Notes: generated by a model from the letters alone, not told the origin. A stretch of 64,000 nucleotides of DNA from Chloroflexota bacterium (GCA_038040195.1 JBBPIR010000001.1:1-64000); one strand, 5' to 3'; positions 43,588-53,545 are shown, counted from the stretch's first letter. Numbers and translations are program-made.

Positions 43588-44559
43588 TCAGACGGTGATG
43601 ACGACCTTGCCCAGTGCGTGGCCGTCCTCCACGTAGCGGAGTGCCTGGGGGACCTCTTCGAGCGGGAAGCGGCGGTCGATCACCGGCGCGATCTTGCGGG
43701 CTTCCAGGAGCTCGGTCAGGGTCGCCACGTCCTCAGGGTTGAACGGCTTCCAGTACGCGATGCCCAGCTTCTGGCTTCCGGTGGCTGAGATGACGAGCCC
43801 TGCGATCATGAGCCAGAAGAGACGGGCAATGGAGCCGCCGATGACGATGTACACGCCGGTGGGCGTCAGCGCGCGCCTGATGTCGGAGGCTGACCGGGTG
43901 GCCGTGACGTCGAGGATCCGGTCATACCGATGGCCCAGCCGGGTGAAGTCCTCCCGGGTGTAGTCGATGACGTGGTCGGCGCCCAGCGAGCGCACCAGGT
44001 CCAGCTTCTTCGTGCTGGCGACGCCGGTCACCTCGGCTCCCCAGGCCTTTGCGATCTGAACCGCCCACGGACCCACACTGCCTGAGGCACCGTTGATCAG
44101 CACCTTGTCGCCGGGCCCGACCGGGCGGCGGGCGCGCAGACCCTGGATGGCCAGGATGGCCCCCTGCGGGACGGTCGCAGCCTCCTCGGGTGTGATCCCG
44201 GCCGGCTTCGGCGCGAACGCCCGCTCGGGAGCAGCGACATACTCGGCGAAGGCGCCGTAGCCGAACTCGGTCATGTCGCCGAACACCTCGTCACCAGGCC
44301 GGAACCGCGTCACGTCCTGGCCGACCGCCTCGACCCGCCCGGCCACGTCCAGCCCGAGTCCGCGGTTCGTGGGCCGGCGCAGCCCGGTTCCCAGACGGGC
44401 AATGGCCGGGATGCCATGCAGGTAGTCCAGGTCGGCCTGGTTGACCGATGCGGCCTGAACGCGCACCAGCACCCCGTCGTCGGCGACCACGGGCATCTCG
44501 ATGTCCGCGAATTCCAGGACATCGGGGGAGCCGTATCGATCTCGGATGAATGCCTTCAT
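43588..44559 (-). CDS. Quinone-oxidoreductase-like medium-chain dehydrogenase
   Basis: The product has 323 residues. Segments RDRYGSPDVLEFADIEMP, GLDVAGRVEAVG, FAEYVAAPERAFAPKP and the NAD(P) motif VLINGASGSVGPWAVQIAKAWGAEVTGV identify a zinc-less MDR reductase of the quinone oxidoreductase group. Substrate unknown. It lies 22 bp upstream of the cyclase gene on the same strand. Confidence 0.9.
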   Translation of the reverse strand: MKAFIRDRYGSPDVLEFADIEMPVVADDGVLVRVQAASVNQADLDYLHGIPAIARLGTGLRRPTNRGLGLDVAGRVEAVGQDVTRFRPGDEVFGDMTEFGYGAFAEYVAAPERAFAPKPAGITPEEAATVPQGAILAIQGLRARRPVGPGDKVLINGASGSVGPWAVQIAKAWGAEVTGVASTKKLDLVRSLGADHVIDYTREDFTRLGHRYDRILDVTATRSASDIRRALTPTGVYIVIGGSIARLFWLMIAGLVISATGSQKLGIAYWKPFNPEDVATLTELLEARKIAPVIDRRFPLEEVPQALRYVEDGHALGKVVITV

Positions 44560-44636
44560 GGTTTAAGCGGACAGTAGATGATCCGCCGCGTCAGGGCCTC
44601 CGGCACCTCCTAGACTCTGACCGATGCGCGAGACGT

Positions 44637-45170
44637 ATGGCGGAGCTCCAGCGGATGTTCGACGAGCATCTGGCACGCGCCAACCCGCACATGAGCGCCA
44701 TCGTCACCCCGGAGCGGCGCCTGACCGCGGAGCAGGTCGTCCACTACCTGGAGGGCACCAGACACGTCGCCGTCGCGGCCGTGACGCCCAAGGGCCAGCC
44801 CCGCGTTTCACCCCTGGACACGCTCTTTCTTCATGGCCGATCAACGCTGTCGACCGATGTGAAGGCCACCCGGATCGGCCACCTGCGGGCCAACGCCGCC
44901 TGCTCGGCGGTGTACATGGGGCCGACCGGATCGCTGGTCGCCAACGGGACGGTGGAGTGGATCACCCGCGAGCACATCGAGCACGACGAGATCCACGCCG
45001 CGTGGACGGCCACCTACCACTCGGACCCTTATACCTGGGGCGACGTCGTCCTGTTCCGGATCGCGCCGATCTCAATGTGGGCTACGCCTTCCACCCCGAG
45101 GAATTCCAGGTGCTTGATCCAGGCGCTGGCGCAGCCACTGGCTGAAGACCCGCTTTTTGTCAGGACTTAA
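44637..45170 (+). CDS. Pyridoxamine 5'-phosphate oxidase-family (FMN/F420-binding) protein, probable C-terminal frameshift
   Basis: The product has 177 residues as read. LEGTRHVAVAAVTPKGQPRVSPLDTLFLHG and KATRIGHLRANAACSAVYMG are the split-barrel flavin-binding core. After FRIAP (~45065) the frame becomes unlike the family, while the +1-type neighbouring frame continues sensibly as DLNVGYAFHPEEFQVLDPG and stops at 45145. So one base was lost or gained, or the assembly has an error; the last ~10-15% of the protein is affected. Confidence 0.7.
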   Translation: MAELQRMFDEHLARANPHMSAIVTPERRLTAEQVVHYLEGTRHVAVAAVTPKGQPRVSPLDTLFLHGRSTLSTDVKATRIGHLRANAACSAVYMGPTGSLVANGTVEWITREHIEHDEIHAAWTATYHSDPYTWGDVVLFRIAPISMWATPSTPRNSRCLIQALAQPLAEDPLFVRT

Positions 45171-45197
45171 GTCCGCCATACGCGGGTTGAGATCCCA

Positions 45198-45476
45198 TTA
45201 GCCGGCCGACGTCCCGCGACGACGCGAACCTTTCTTGTCGAAGTAGATCCAGAGATGATCGACCATGAACCCCTCGGGAAGCCGGTCGACATGTTCCAAG
45301 AGCCTAATCAAGCCTTGAATCACGTCATGCGAGGGAGCGGACGTAGCTTCAACAGTTCCGGTTCGCGGATTCGAGCTGAAGGGAGCACCCAGACTTCTCT
45401 TTGCTCTAGCCGTTTGCGGATGCCCCCCTGTGCCCGGAGGCGCGTCGATCGAGATCCGAACGATTGCCCTGGCCAT
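45198..45476 (-). CDS. Small protein downstream of hsdR
   Basis: The product has 92 residues (MARAIVRISIDAPPGTGGH, GTVEATSAPSHDVIQGLIRLLEHV, FMVDHLWIYFDKKGSRR). No family is recognised, but composition is normal and it follows hsdR by 76 bp on the same strand, so it is probably part of the restriction operon. Its basic C-terminus could bind nucleic acid. Function unknown. Confidence 0.55.
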   Translation of the reverse strand: MARAIVRISIDAPPGTGGHPQTARAKRSLGAPFSSNPRTGTVEATSAPSHDVIQGLIRLLEHVDRLPEGFMVDHLWIYFDKKGSRRRGTSAG

Positions 45477-45552
45477 CCTTCACCTCCCGCTATCTCACAT
45501 ATTCCTTAACTTCTGGCTGTACGTCCGCGCGTTTCGCGCCTCGGGCGGGAAC

Positions 45553-48500
45553 CTATTGACCTGCGGGGACCGATCCAGCTCGAGCTCGCTCGAAGACCCG
45601 CTGGAGGTAGTGATCCATCACGACGGCCTGGAATTCGCGGTCGTCGAGGATGCGCCGGAAGATGTCGGCATTGTCGTCCATGCGGCGCACGATGGTCTTC
45701 ATGAACGCGTCCGCGAAGACGAGGCGGAAGTTCTCGAGGGTGTTGGCCTGGGCCTGGGCTGCGAGATCTGCATCTCCGACCCAGCTCTCCTCGAACTGAT
45801 CGAAGAGGAGCTGATCGGCGTCAGTCAGCTGGAGGCCGAATCGCTCGTTGAGCACCTTGATGATGGCTGAGAGGTGGTCTTTCTCCTCATCGCCCTGCGG
45901 GCCTCGGCCGTCGTAGATGGCCTTGATCTCCGCGATGCCGGGCTGGAGCTCCATGGCACGCTCGCTCGTCTTTTCGTGGCGAAGGTGTGTAAGCACAACT
46001 TCCGACCCAAGGTCGATTCGGCCGAATTGGTCCTCAGGTAGCAGAGCGAGGAGTGCACGAGCCGTTAGGTAGAGCGCCTCGAGAGAGACGTCGCCGAAGT
46101 CGACGACCTGCGACAGGAAGGAGTACGCGCGGACGTAGCGGTCGAGAAGCAACCGGACCTCCTCTTGCGCGGTCTCGTCGAGGGCCTCGAAACGCCCGAC
46201 AGCCGGCTCCAAGAGCGCGTAGACCTGACCATGCGTTCCTGCCCTGCCGGTCCGATCGGCGAGGATCGCCGCCACGGCGAGGGTCTCTGATTGGTCGAGG
46301 ACCTGGAGGGCGAACAGCTTGGAGGCAAGGTCGTGCAGCAGGTTCGGATCGGTCGGCACCGCGACCGTCGTCTCATACCATGGCTTGAACGACTCGGCGA
46401 TGCCCTCCGCGTCATTGCGGAAATCGAGAACGAAGGTGTCGGTCTTGTCCGGGTGGATCCGGTTCAGGCGTGACAGGGTCTGCACGGCGGCGAGGCTGAC
46501 TAGGGTCTTGTCGACATACATCGTGTGCAGAAGCGGCTGGTCGTAGCCGGTCTGAAACTTCTCGGCCACGATCAGGAGCCCATACGCTGGCTCGCCGAAT
46601 CGGGTAGCAGTCTGGCTCTCCGGAAAGCCGTTCATGCTCGGCTCCGTGAACGGGATCCCCGCGTCGTCGACGGTCCCGGAGAACGCTATTAATGCCTTTG
46701 TGTCGGCATAGCCCCGTTTGGCGAGGTAGCTATCAATCGCCTGCTTGTAGCGAACCGCGTGGAGGCGCGATGAGGTGACGACCATCGCCTTGCCCTTGCC
46801 GCCGATCTTGTGGCGAGTGTGGGCGCGGAAGTGCTCAACGATGATCTCGGCCTTCTGGGCGAGGTTATGGGGGTGGAGGGCGACGAAGCGCGCGATCGCG
46901 CGCCGCGCCTTGCGGGTGTCGTACGTTGGGTCATTGGCAACCGTCTTCTCCACGCGCCAGTACGTCCCGTAGGTCGTGTAGTTGGCGAGGACGTCGAGGA
47001 TGAACTCCTCCTCTATTGCCTGGCGCATCGAGTACAGGTGGAAGGGCACGAACCGGCCCTCCTCGTCGGGTTGGCCAAAGAGCTCGAGCGTCCGAGCCTT
47101 GGGCGTCGCGGTGAAGGCGAAGAACGACAGGTTCAGTTGACGAGCGCGGGCGGCGACCTGAGCCGCCAGCGCGTCCTGGGGATCGGCCGGCGAGCTGGCC
47201 GCGTCGGTGGCCTCAGCGGTCGCCAGCTGTTCGTCTGCAGACCTGGACCCCAGGGCGGTCTTGAGGTCCTTGGCGGCTTCACCAGTCTGCGAGGAGTGAG
47301 CCTCATCGACGATGACCGCGAAGCGCCGTGCCCCCAGTCCTTCGACCTTGCCGAGCACAAACGGGAACTTCTGGAGAGTGGTGACGACGATGCGGGCCTG
47401 TTCGCCGGCAAGGGCAGCGGCCAATTGCGCGGAGTCTTGATCGATCCGAGCGACAACGCCGGTTTGGTGCTCGAACTGGTAGATCGTCTCTTGCAGCTGG
47501 CGGTCGAGGATGACCCGGTCCGTGATTACCACGACCTTGTCGAAGACCGGCAGGTCGTCAGCGCCATGGAGCGACATCAGGCGATGGGCGAGCCAGGCGA
47601 TCGTGTTCGATTTGCCCGAGCCGGCACTGTGCTGAACGAGATACCGCTGGCCCGGACCCTCAGCGCGTGCCGTCGCCTCGAGGCGTCGGACGGCGTCCCA
47701 CTGGTGGTAGCGAGGGAAGATCGTCGTCCCGTTGCGCAGCTGCGCGGCCTTTGTGCTGCCCGGGCCAGGTTCAACGTGTATGAACCGCGCCAGGAGGTCG
47801 AGCCATGCGTCCCGGGCCCAGACCTCCTCCCAGAGGTACGCGGTCCGGTGCCCGCTGGGGTTGTCCGGGTTCCCGGCGCCGCCCGCTCGCCCGCGATTCA
47901 AGGGAAGGAACCGGGTCGTGGGCCCAGTAAGGCGCGTGGTCATCATCACGACCTCGGGGTCGACCGCGAAGTGGACAACCGCTCGTCGCCCGAGGGTGAC
48001 GTTCGCGGGATCGCGATCGGTCCGGTATTGGGCGACGGCATGGTTGACGTTCTGGTGGGTGAGCGGGTTCTTGAGCTCACTGGTCGCGACGGGGATGCCA
48101 TTCAGGAACAGGGCGAGATCGAGCGTCTTCGTCCCAGCGGCCTCGTAGGGGAGCTGGCGGGTCACCGTGAGCCGATTGGCCTCGTACCGCTGGAGCAGTT
48201 CCGGTGTGAGGCCATGGGCGGGACGGAAGAAGGCCAAGTGCAGCGCGATGCCGTGATCGACTATGCCGTGGCGGAGCACGTCTACAGTGCCGCGCTCATC
48301 AAGCTGTTCGGCTAGCCGGATCGCGACCCGTCGCCGGGCTTCGCCAGCGCCACCGTGGAGTTCTGAGAGGCCCTTCCAAGGCGCAAGTTGCGTCTCCTCG
48401 AGGAAGCCAAACAACTCGGCGACGTCGAGCCCGTGAGCCCGATCAAAGTCCCCCACCCACTCAGGTCTCGTGCCCCATTTGCAGACGCGATACCCGCCCC

Positions 48501-48555
48501 CGTCGATGAGGTAGGCGGTGATCGCGTCCTCGAAGGCGCGCTCGTCGACCTTCAC
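45553..48555 (-). CDS. hsdR: Type I restriction endonuclease subunit R
   Basis: The product has 1000 residues. The PD-(D/E)xK nuclease region includes LDLALFLNGIPVATSELKNPLT (~160). The translocase has Walker A VQHSAGSGKSNTIAWLAHR (~310), DEAH box VIVDEAHSSQ (~417), FFAFTATPKARTLELFG and later helicase motifs (LLIVAEKFQTGYDQPLLHTM, LSRLNRIHPDKTDTFVLDF). It cleaves unmodified DNA after ATP-driven translocation in an R2M2S complex. GTG start overlaps the hsdS stop. Confidence 0.95.
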   Translation of the reverse strand: MKVDERAFEDAITAYLIDGGGYRVCKWGTRPEWVGDFDRAHGLDVAELFGFLEETQLAPWKGLSELHGGAGEARRRVAIRLAEQLDERGTVDVLRHGIVDHGIALHLAFFRPAHGLTPELLQRYEANRLTVTRQLPYEAAGTKTLDLALFLNGIPVATSELKNPLTHQNVNHAVAQYRTDRDPANVTLGRRAVVHFAVDPEVVMMTTRLTGPTTRFLPLNRGRAGGAGNPDNPSGHRTAYLWEEVWARDAWLDLLARFIHVEPGPGSTKAAQLRNGTTIFPRYHQWDAVRRLEATARAEGPGQRYLVQHSAGSGKSNTIAWLAHRLMSLHGADDLPVFDKVVVITDRVILDRQLQETIYQFEHQTGVVARIDQDSAQLAAALAGEQARIVVTTLQKFPFVLGKVEGLGARRFAVIVDEAHSSQTGEAAKDLKTALGSRSADEQLATAEATDAASSPADPQDALAAQVAARARQLNLSFFAFTATPKARTLELFGQPDEEGRFVPFHLYSMRQAIEEEFILDVLANYTTYGTYWRVEKTVANDPTYDTRKARRAIARFVALHPHNLAQKAEIIVEHFRAHTRHKIGGKGKAMVVTSSRLHAVRYKQAIDSYLAKRGYADTKALIAFSGTVDDAGIPFTEPSMNGFPESQTATRFGEPAYGLLIVAEKFQTGYDQPLLHTMYVDKTLVSLAAVQTLSRLNRIHPDKTDTFVLDFRNDAEGIAESFKPWYETTVAVPTDPNLLHDLASKLFALQVLDQSETLAVAAILADRTGRAGTHGQVYALLEPAVGRFEALDETAQEEVRLLLDRYVRAYSFLSQVVDFGDVSLEALYLTARALLALLPEDQFGRIDLGSEVVLTHLRHEKTSERAMELQPGIAEIKAIYDGRGPQGDEEKDHLSAIIKVLNERFGLQLTDADQLLFDQFEESWVGDADLAAQAQANTLENFRLVFADAFMKTIVRRMDDNADIFRRILDDREFQAVVMDHYLQRVFERARAGSVPAGQ

Positions 48556-49793
48556 ACTGCGACCCTGGGGACCTGCATCTGGCCGGTCACCGCCGCGGTC
48601 GTGAGGGCTCGCCGGTGCTCGGCGAGAAGCAAAGTCTGTGCCGCAATGGCACTCAACGCGCGCTCGGCGTATCCGACCGCCTTCTCAAGCTGAGCGGCCA
48701 GGGCTCGCGCAGTACCGCCGTGAACATTCGGGATCGGTATTCGCGCAACCGCGTCCTGCCTCAGCCCGAATCGGGTGATACCGGACGCTGCCAGCGTGAA
48801 GGCGTCCCGACATCTTCGGCTTCGCAGCACCCAATAGAGGAAGTCCGCATCGATATGGAGGGGCCGCACTAGTGCCAGGTGATAACCGAGAACGACGCCT
48901 GAGAGATCGTCGGCAACCAGTGCCGCCACTCCGATGTCCTCAGCCGTTTCCGAGTCCTTTGTAAGGAGCACATCGCCACGACGAAGGGAGAAACGCTGAA
49001 GTTGGTCGCTCGCCGCCGTTGCCGGTGTGAACTCAAGAGACCGGGTGATCCGCCGGTTCTTGTAGACGTCGGTGTAGTTGCAGAGGAGGACTGGAACTTG
49101 GCCATCGACGGACTTTTTGTCGACATTGCTAAAGCGGATGTCCGCGAGCGCCTTCAATGGAACCTCCCCCGCGGCTGCAGTTACGGGATCCAGGATCGCG
49201 GAGATGAGACTCTCGGTTCGAGACGCGAGCAGCATCATCAACCGCCGCTTCGCTTCGATGACGGCATCGAGGTGGACATTCTCCGCGTCGAGGTACTTGG
49301 CAATCGCGCGTTGCTCGGACAGAGGAGGGAGTGCAACCGCAATATCGCCGAAGTCCCCGATGTTGATCCTTGGCGTCCGGACGTTGCCCGCTTCGACGTT
49401 GCCGATGCCACGGAGCCGAGCCGTCATCTCGCCAACAAGCGACGAGGAGCGGATCAGGTGGTGGAAGAACTTCGGGTCGAGTAACTCGCGCGTCCGGAGC
49501 ACCGCATAGTCACCGCTAACCATGCCGTCGATCGGGCTGATTCCGGCGCCGCCTTCGAACGCACGCATTCGGTTGACGACGATGTCTCCCGCCGAGACAA
49601 CCTTGTATGTTGCGAAGTCGTCCGCACGAGACTCCCGGTCTGTCAAATCCGCCCGCGGCAGCACCCCTCGATGGATTGAGACTGACAGGAGCGGCAAAAC
49701 GGACTTGGCATGACCAACACGCCGATTGCTCTCCTCGAACAGAAACCGAAGACGAATGGGCGGCCAGTTGTTGCTCGGCGGAACCTTCTTCAA
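48552..49793 (-). CDS. hsdS: Type I restriction specificity subunit
   Basis: The product has 413 residues: two target-recognition halves, each ending in a conserved helix (ALPPLSEQRAIAKYLDAENVHLDAVIEAKRR; then RIPIPNVHGGTARALAAQLEKAVGYAERAL). IVVNRMRAFEGGAGISPIDGMVSGDYAV and LLTKDSETAEDIGVAAL are typical TRD strands. It sets the DNA target for both methylation and cleavage. Start is TTG at 49793 overlapping the hsdM stop; TTGA coupling. Confidence 0.93.
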   Translation of the reverse strand: MKKVPPSNNWPPIRLRFLFEESNRRVGHAKSVLPLLSVSIHRGVLPRADLTDRESRADDFATYKVVSAGDIVVNRMRAFEGGAGISPIDGMVSGDYAVLRTRELLDPKFFHHLIRSSSLVGEMTARLRGIGNVEAGNVRTPRINIGDFGDIAVALPPLSEQRAIAKYLDAENVHLDAVIEAKRRLMMLLASRTESLISAILDPVTAAAGEVPLKALADIRFSNVDKKSVDGQVPVLLCNYTDVYKNRRITRSLEFTPATAASDQLQRFSLRRGDVLLTKDSETAEDIGVAALVADDLSGVVLGYHLALVRPLHIDADFLYWVLRSRRCRDAFTLAASGITRFGLRQDAVARIPIPNVHGGTARALAAQLEKAVGYAERALSAIAAQTLLLAEHRRALTTAAVTGQMQVPRVAV

Positions 49794-51808
49794 GAGGTGA
49801 CCTCGCCCAGAAGGCGCTGGATCTCCCGATCGAGCGCTTTGATCTCGGCGTCGATCTCCTCGACGGGTCTCGGCGGAACGTATCGGTAGAAGTGGCGGGT
49901 AAGGGGGAACTCATAGCCGATGCGGGTGCTGGCCTGGTCGACCCATGCGTCGGGCACGTACGGAATCAGCGCCGAGGCGACATAGGCGTCGACAGCCTGC
50001 CGGTACGCGACTGAGGCAAGCCGGTCGGCTGGATCCTCGTCGAAACACTCCACTGGACCCGGGAGCGGTACGTTCTCATGGGCCCGAAGCTCGGGATCGG
50101 GTTCCGGGCGACCCTTCCGATCGCTGATCGCCGGAGCATCGGGATCTCGCACCGAAACTGCTTCCCAAACGGCCTTCTCCACCTGGCGTGGAACTGGTCC
50201 CAACATCCGGCCGAATTCCTCCCGGTCGGCGGTCGATTGGCCATCGAGCCGGCCGAGCCGGTCGACAAGCGCAGTCTGTGCGGACTCGTGGAGCTTCGCC
50301 CATCCAGCGGAAGCTTCTATCGCCGCAACACTCGACTCGCTCACCTGATAGCGGAGGCGAAGCGGTCGCTCAACACTGATTCGCTGGTAGCCGAATGCCT
50401 GGTTCGGCAGGATCTTGACGCGGTCGCCTTCCTCGAATGTGCCATACAGACCCGTGATCTCTGCAATTTGCTCGGGACTGATCTCCTTGCGCTTTTCGCC
50501 GAGACTCTTGCGCATCTTCACGTACGACTCGCGGGCATCCACAAGCTGGACTCTGCCACTGCGCTCCGGGCGCTTCCGGTTCGTGACGATCCAGAAGTAG
50601 GTGCTGATCCCTGTGTTGTAGAAGAGCTGGTCGGGCAGGGCGACGATGCCCTCCAGCCAATCGTTCTCAATGATCCAGCGCCTGATCTCGCTCTCGCCTG
50701 AGCCTGCCGCGCCGCTGAAGAGTGGCGATCCGTTGAAGACGATCGCGAGGCGCCCGCCCCCGTCCTTCGGCTCCTTAAGCTTGCTGATCATGTGCTGGAG
50801 GAAGAGGAGGCTGCCGTCGTTGATCCGGGGCAGCCCTGCGCCGAAACGGCCCTCAAAGCCGAGCTTGGCATGCTCCTCGTCGATATCCCCCTTGACCTTC
50901 TTCCACTCCACACCGAACGGTGGATTGGCCAAGAGGTAGTCGAAGCGCTGACCCCTGAAGTGGTCCTCGGAGAAGGAATTGCCCAACCGGATGTTGGCGG
51001 CCTTCAAGCCCTTGAGGGCCATATCCGAGCGGCAAACTGCGTAAGTCTCAGGGTTCAGCTCCTGACCGAACGCCTCCAGATGAGCCTGCGGGTTTAGCTC
51101 GCGGAGGTACTCCCCAGCCACCGAGAGCATTCCGCCCGTCCCGCACGCCGGATCAAGCATGGTGCGGACGATGCCCGGCGTGCGGAGGGCATCGTCATCC
51201 TCGATGAAGAGGAGGTCGACCATTAGCCGGATGACCTCACGCGGCGTGAAGTGCTCGCCGGCGGTCTCGTTCGACAACTCCGAGAAACGCCGGACGAGCT
51301 CTTCGTAGAGGTAACCCATCTCGACGTTGGACACGACATCCGGATGAAGATCGACTTCGGCGACCCGCGAGATGACGTGGTAGAGGATCCGCGCCCGATC
51401 GAGCCGCGTGATCTGAGCGTCGAAGTCGAACTTCTCGATTACCTCGCGCGTGTCCGGGTCGAAACCGGCGATCCAGGCGCGCAGGTGGGCTGCGACGTTG
51501 TTGGGATCCTCCAGGGCCCGGCGCAGGGTTAGCGGTGAGGTGTTGTAGACCTCCGATCCGGTGATCTCGCGCAGAAGAGGGCCGACGTTCTGGACCGCAG
51601 CCTTGGCGAGGCGGCGCAACACCTGCTGCTTGGTGGGCTCTAGGACGCAGTCGAGGCGGCGTAGGAGGACGAGAGGCAGAACCACCCGTTGATACTCGGA
51701 CTGCTTGTAATCACCCCGGAGCAGGTCGGCGATGGCCCAGATCAGCCCGGCATGGTTGTTGATCCTGGCTGTGACCGCCAACCTCGCCTCCTTCAATCCA
51801 CTCGACAC
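49790..51808 (-). CDS. hsdM: Type I restriction N6-adenine methyltransferase
   Basis: The product has 672 residues. SAM-binding MLDPACGTGGMLSVAGEYL (~221) and catalytic NPPF in YLLANPPFGVEWKKVKGD (~294) identify an N6-adenine methylase. The N-terminal HsdM helical domain is seen in WAIADLLRGDYKQSEYQRVVLPLVLLRRLD. It is longer than many HsdM proteins, with ~200 extra C-terminal residues. GTG start; first gene of the M-S-R operon. Confidence 0.95.
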   Translation of the reverse strand: MSSGLKEARLAVTARINNHAGLIWAIADLLRGDYKQSEYQRVVLPLVLLRRLDCVLEPTKQQVLRRLAKAAVQNVGPLLREITGSEVYNTSPLTLRRALEDPNNVAAHLRAWIAGFDPDTREVIEKFDFDAQITRLDRARILYHVISRVAEVDLHPDVVSNVEMGYLYEELVRRFSELSNETAGEHFTPREVIRLMVDLLFIEDDDALRTPGIVRTMLDPACGTGGMLSVAGEYLRELNPQAHLEAFGQELNPETYAVCRSDMALKGLKAANIRLGNSFSEDHFRGQRFDYLLANPPFGVEWKKVKGDIDEEHAKLGFEGRFGAGLPRINDGSLLFLQHMISKLKEPKDGGGRLAIVFNGSPLFSGAAGSGESEIRRWIIENDWLEGIVALPDQLFYNTGISTYFWIVTNRKRPERSGRVQLVDARESYVKMRKSLGEKRKEISPEQIAEITGLYGTFEEGDRVKILPNQAFGYQRISVERPLRLRYQVSESSVAAIEASAGWAKLHESAQTALVDRLGRLDGQSTADREEFGRMLGPVPRQVEKAVWEAVSVRDPDAPAISDRKGRPEPDPELRAHENVPLPGPVECFDEDPADRLASVAYRQAVDAYVASALIPYVPDAWVDQASTRIGYEFPLTRHFYRYVPPRPVEEIDAEIKALDREIQRLLGEVTS

Positions 51809-51888
51809 CTAACTCTACCGGCCGGGCGTTCCAAGAGTTACAGAAGCCAAGGTGACAGTCGAGGCAGTCGCGGGTAACACTTACCGAC

Positions 51889-52995
51889 GTGGAGCGCTCG
51901 GAAACGGATCAATCTAACTCAGAGGAACGTCTCGACACTGGCCTCTTTGGTCAGCTGCCGGACGACCCTCCGGCGTGGACGCCTGCAACCCAGCGCGCCC
52001 TCGATCGTGCTATCGGGCATGGCGTTCCATCTGACGCGGTCGCTCTGTTCTCGAGATGGTGGCAGCTCGAGACTTGGCTTCGACTGCTGGTCTACCTGGA
52101 GATGCGGGCTGCGGTGGGAAGCCGATGGCTTGACATCGTCCCAGAACGAGGTCAATCCCGTGCCGAGCGCGACCTCGAAAACCGCTACATGCCGTCAGCC
52201 GACGCGACCAATCCCTTGTCCTATCTGGACGCTGGACAGCTAATCGAGCGGATCGGCTCGGAGGATATCTGGCCTCTCGTGGAGTACGCGCTGCTGAAGC
52301 GAGAACGCTGGGAAGGTCTCGTCGACCAACTTCAGGCGATCCGGAACCGCCTTGCACACTTGCGTCGACCTCACAGCGACGATCTGGCGCGTGTGGAGCA
52401 AGCTCTCCGCGATCTTGAACCTGGCGCCCGGCTAGCTCTCGAATCCTTCAACCGGCAACATCGTGTCTGGGACGAATCGGAGGATCCGCTTGCCAAGACG
52501 TGGGTTCGTGGTGAACACCAGGACGCCCGCAGACTTCTCAGGCATGCCGAGCGGAACTACGACACTGGCTTCCAAATCGATTATTCGCTTCGTCCGTGGG
52601 CCTCACCCGTATCCGGTGATGCCGTTACCGGGATGCCGGGTGTTCTAATTCATGCGACTTGGTTTCTTAGGGACGGCGCTCTGCTTGCGCCGCGTGCGTT
52701 TTGGTCCGATGCCCGCTTGGACACCGGACATGCTCGAGAACTCATAGTTGTCGTCGCCCATTCCTTTGAGTCGACGGTTTCGGTGACCTTTTCCGGTGTC
52801 GACGATCCCGATGCAATCGCCGACGCTATCGGGTCGTGCTTCGACGTGGTCCTCAGCCAACGTGAGCGCCATCCGAGCGACCTGCGGCGACGGCGGTGGC
52901 GAATAGATGCCCAAGGACTCGATTGGCGTGTTCACGTGGATACTGCGCTCGTCCTCGCTACCGAGGATCAGCCGTTCTCGATCTTCGGCGCCTAG
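51889..52995 (+). CDS. HEPN-motif protein divergent from the restriction operon
   Basis: The product has 368 residues. LKRERWEGLVDQLQAIRNRLAHLRRPHSDDL (~150) contains RNRLAH, an RX4H motif of HEPN ribonucleases, in a helical region (LETWLRLLVYLEMRAAVG). The C-terminal ~150 residues have no recognised family. HEPN proteins often cut RNA during phage defence. It is divergent from hsdM across an 80-bp intergenic region, so shared regulation is possible. GTG start. Confidence 0.65.
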   Translation: MERSETDQSNSEERLDTGLFGQLPDDPPAWTPATQRALDRAIGHGVPSDAVALFSRWWQLETWLRLLVYLEMRAAVGSRWLDIVPERGQSRAERDLENRYMPSADATNPLSYLDAGQLIERIGSEDIWPLVEYALLKRERWEGLVDQLQAIRNRLAHLRRPHSDDLARVEQALRDLEPGARLALESFNRQHRVWDESEDPLAKTWVRGEHQDARRLLRHAERNYDTGFQIDYSLRPWASPVSGDAVTGMPGVLIHATWFLRDGALLAPRAFWSDARLDTGHARELIVVVAHSFESTVSVTFSGVDDPDAIADAIGSCFDVVLSQRERHPSDLRRRRWRIDAQGLDWRVHVDTALVLATEDQPFSIFGA

Positions 52996-53003
52996 CAACA
53001 GCC

Positions 53004-53540
53004 CTAGCCCGCACTGTCGACGCGCCCAGTATCAATTACTTCTGCATCGAGGGCCCGGATCTCTGATTCTGCAGGCTGGTTCGATACAAAGACGACGAGA
53101 TTCACTCCGGAGTGGCGCGCAGATGGGACGAGGATCCCATCGTGGCCCAAGAATGCTGCTGCGCCGCCGACCCGCTGGCATGCGGTGAAGTCGACCCCGG
53201 AGAGACTCCCCCGGTCAATCCCTAGGCTCCTGAGGACCCCTTCATCCGTAAGATCGAGAACGTTCGAAAGGTCGAGCTTGAGTCGATGGAGAGTGCGCTT
53301 TGCACGCGGACGTACAGGCTGCATGGCGATCTGATGGTCGGCTTCCGCAAGCGCTGACGTTCGTTCGAGGCTGACGTAGAGGGCATCGATGCCCGGTGGG
53401 TTCCAACGAGCTCCCCGACCATTGACCTTGTCAGGCGGGTTATCGGCAAAGGTGTGACGCCAGACGCTTCCCGACCAGGTTATCGGTTGGAGGTCTGCCA
53501 GGGCCTTCAGAACCGCCCCATCTGGCTCGAATGTCGCCAT
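53004..53540 (-). CDS. RES-domain toxin
   Basis: The product has 178 residues. Conserved RES positions appear in VWRHTFADNPPDKVNGRGARWNPPGIDALYVSLERTSALAEA (Arg, Glu) and VPSARHSGVNLVVF (Ser). RES toxins degrade NAD+ (family knowledge). Its start lies 5 bp after the Xre antitoxin stop. Confidence 0.85.
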   Translation of the reverse strand: MATFEPDGAVLKALADLQPITWSGSVWRHTFADNPPDKVNGRGARWNPPGIDALYVSLERTSALAEADHQIAMQPVRPRAKRTLHRLKLDLSNVLDLTDEGVLRSLGIDRGSLSGVDFTACQRVGGAAAFLGHDGILVPSARHSGVNLVVFVSNQPAESEIRALDAEVIDTGRVDSAG

Positions 53541-53545
53541 CCACG

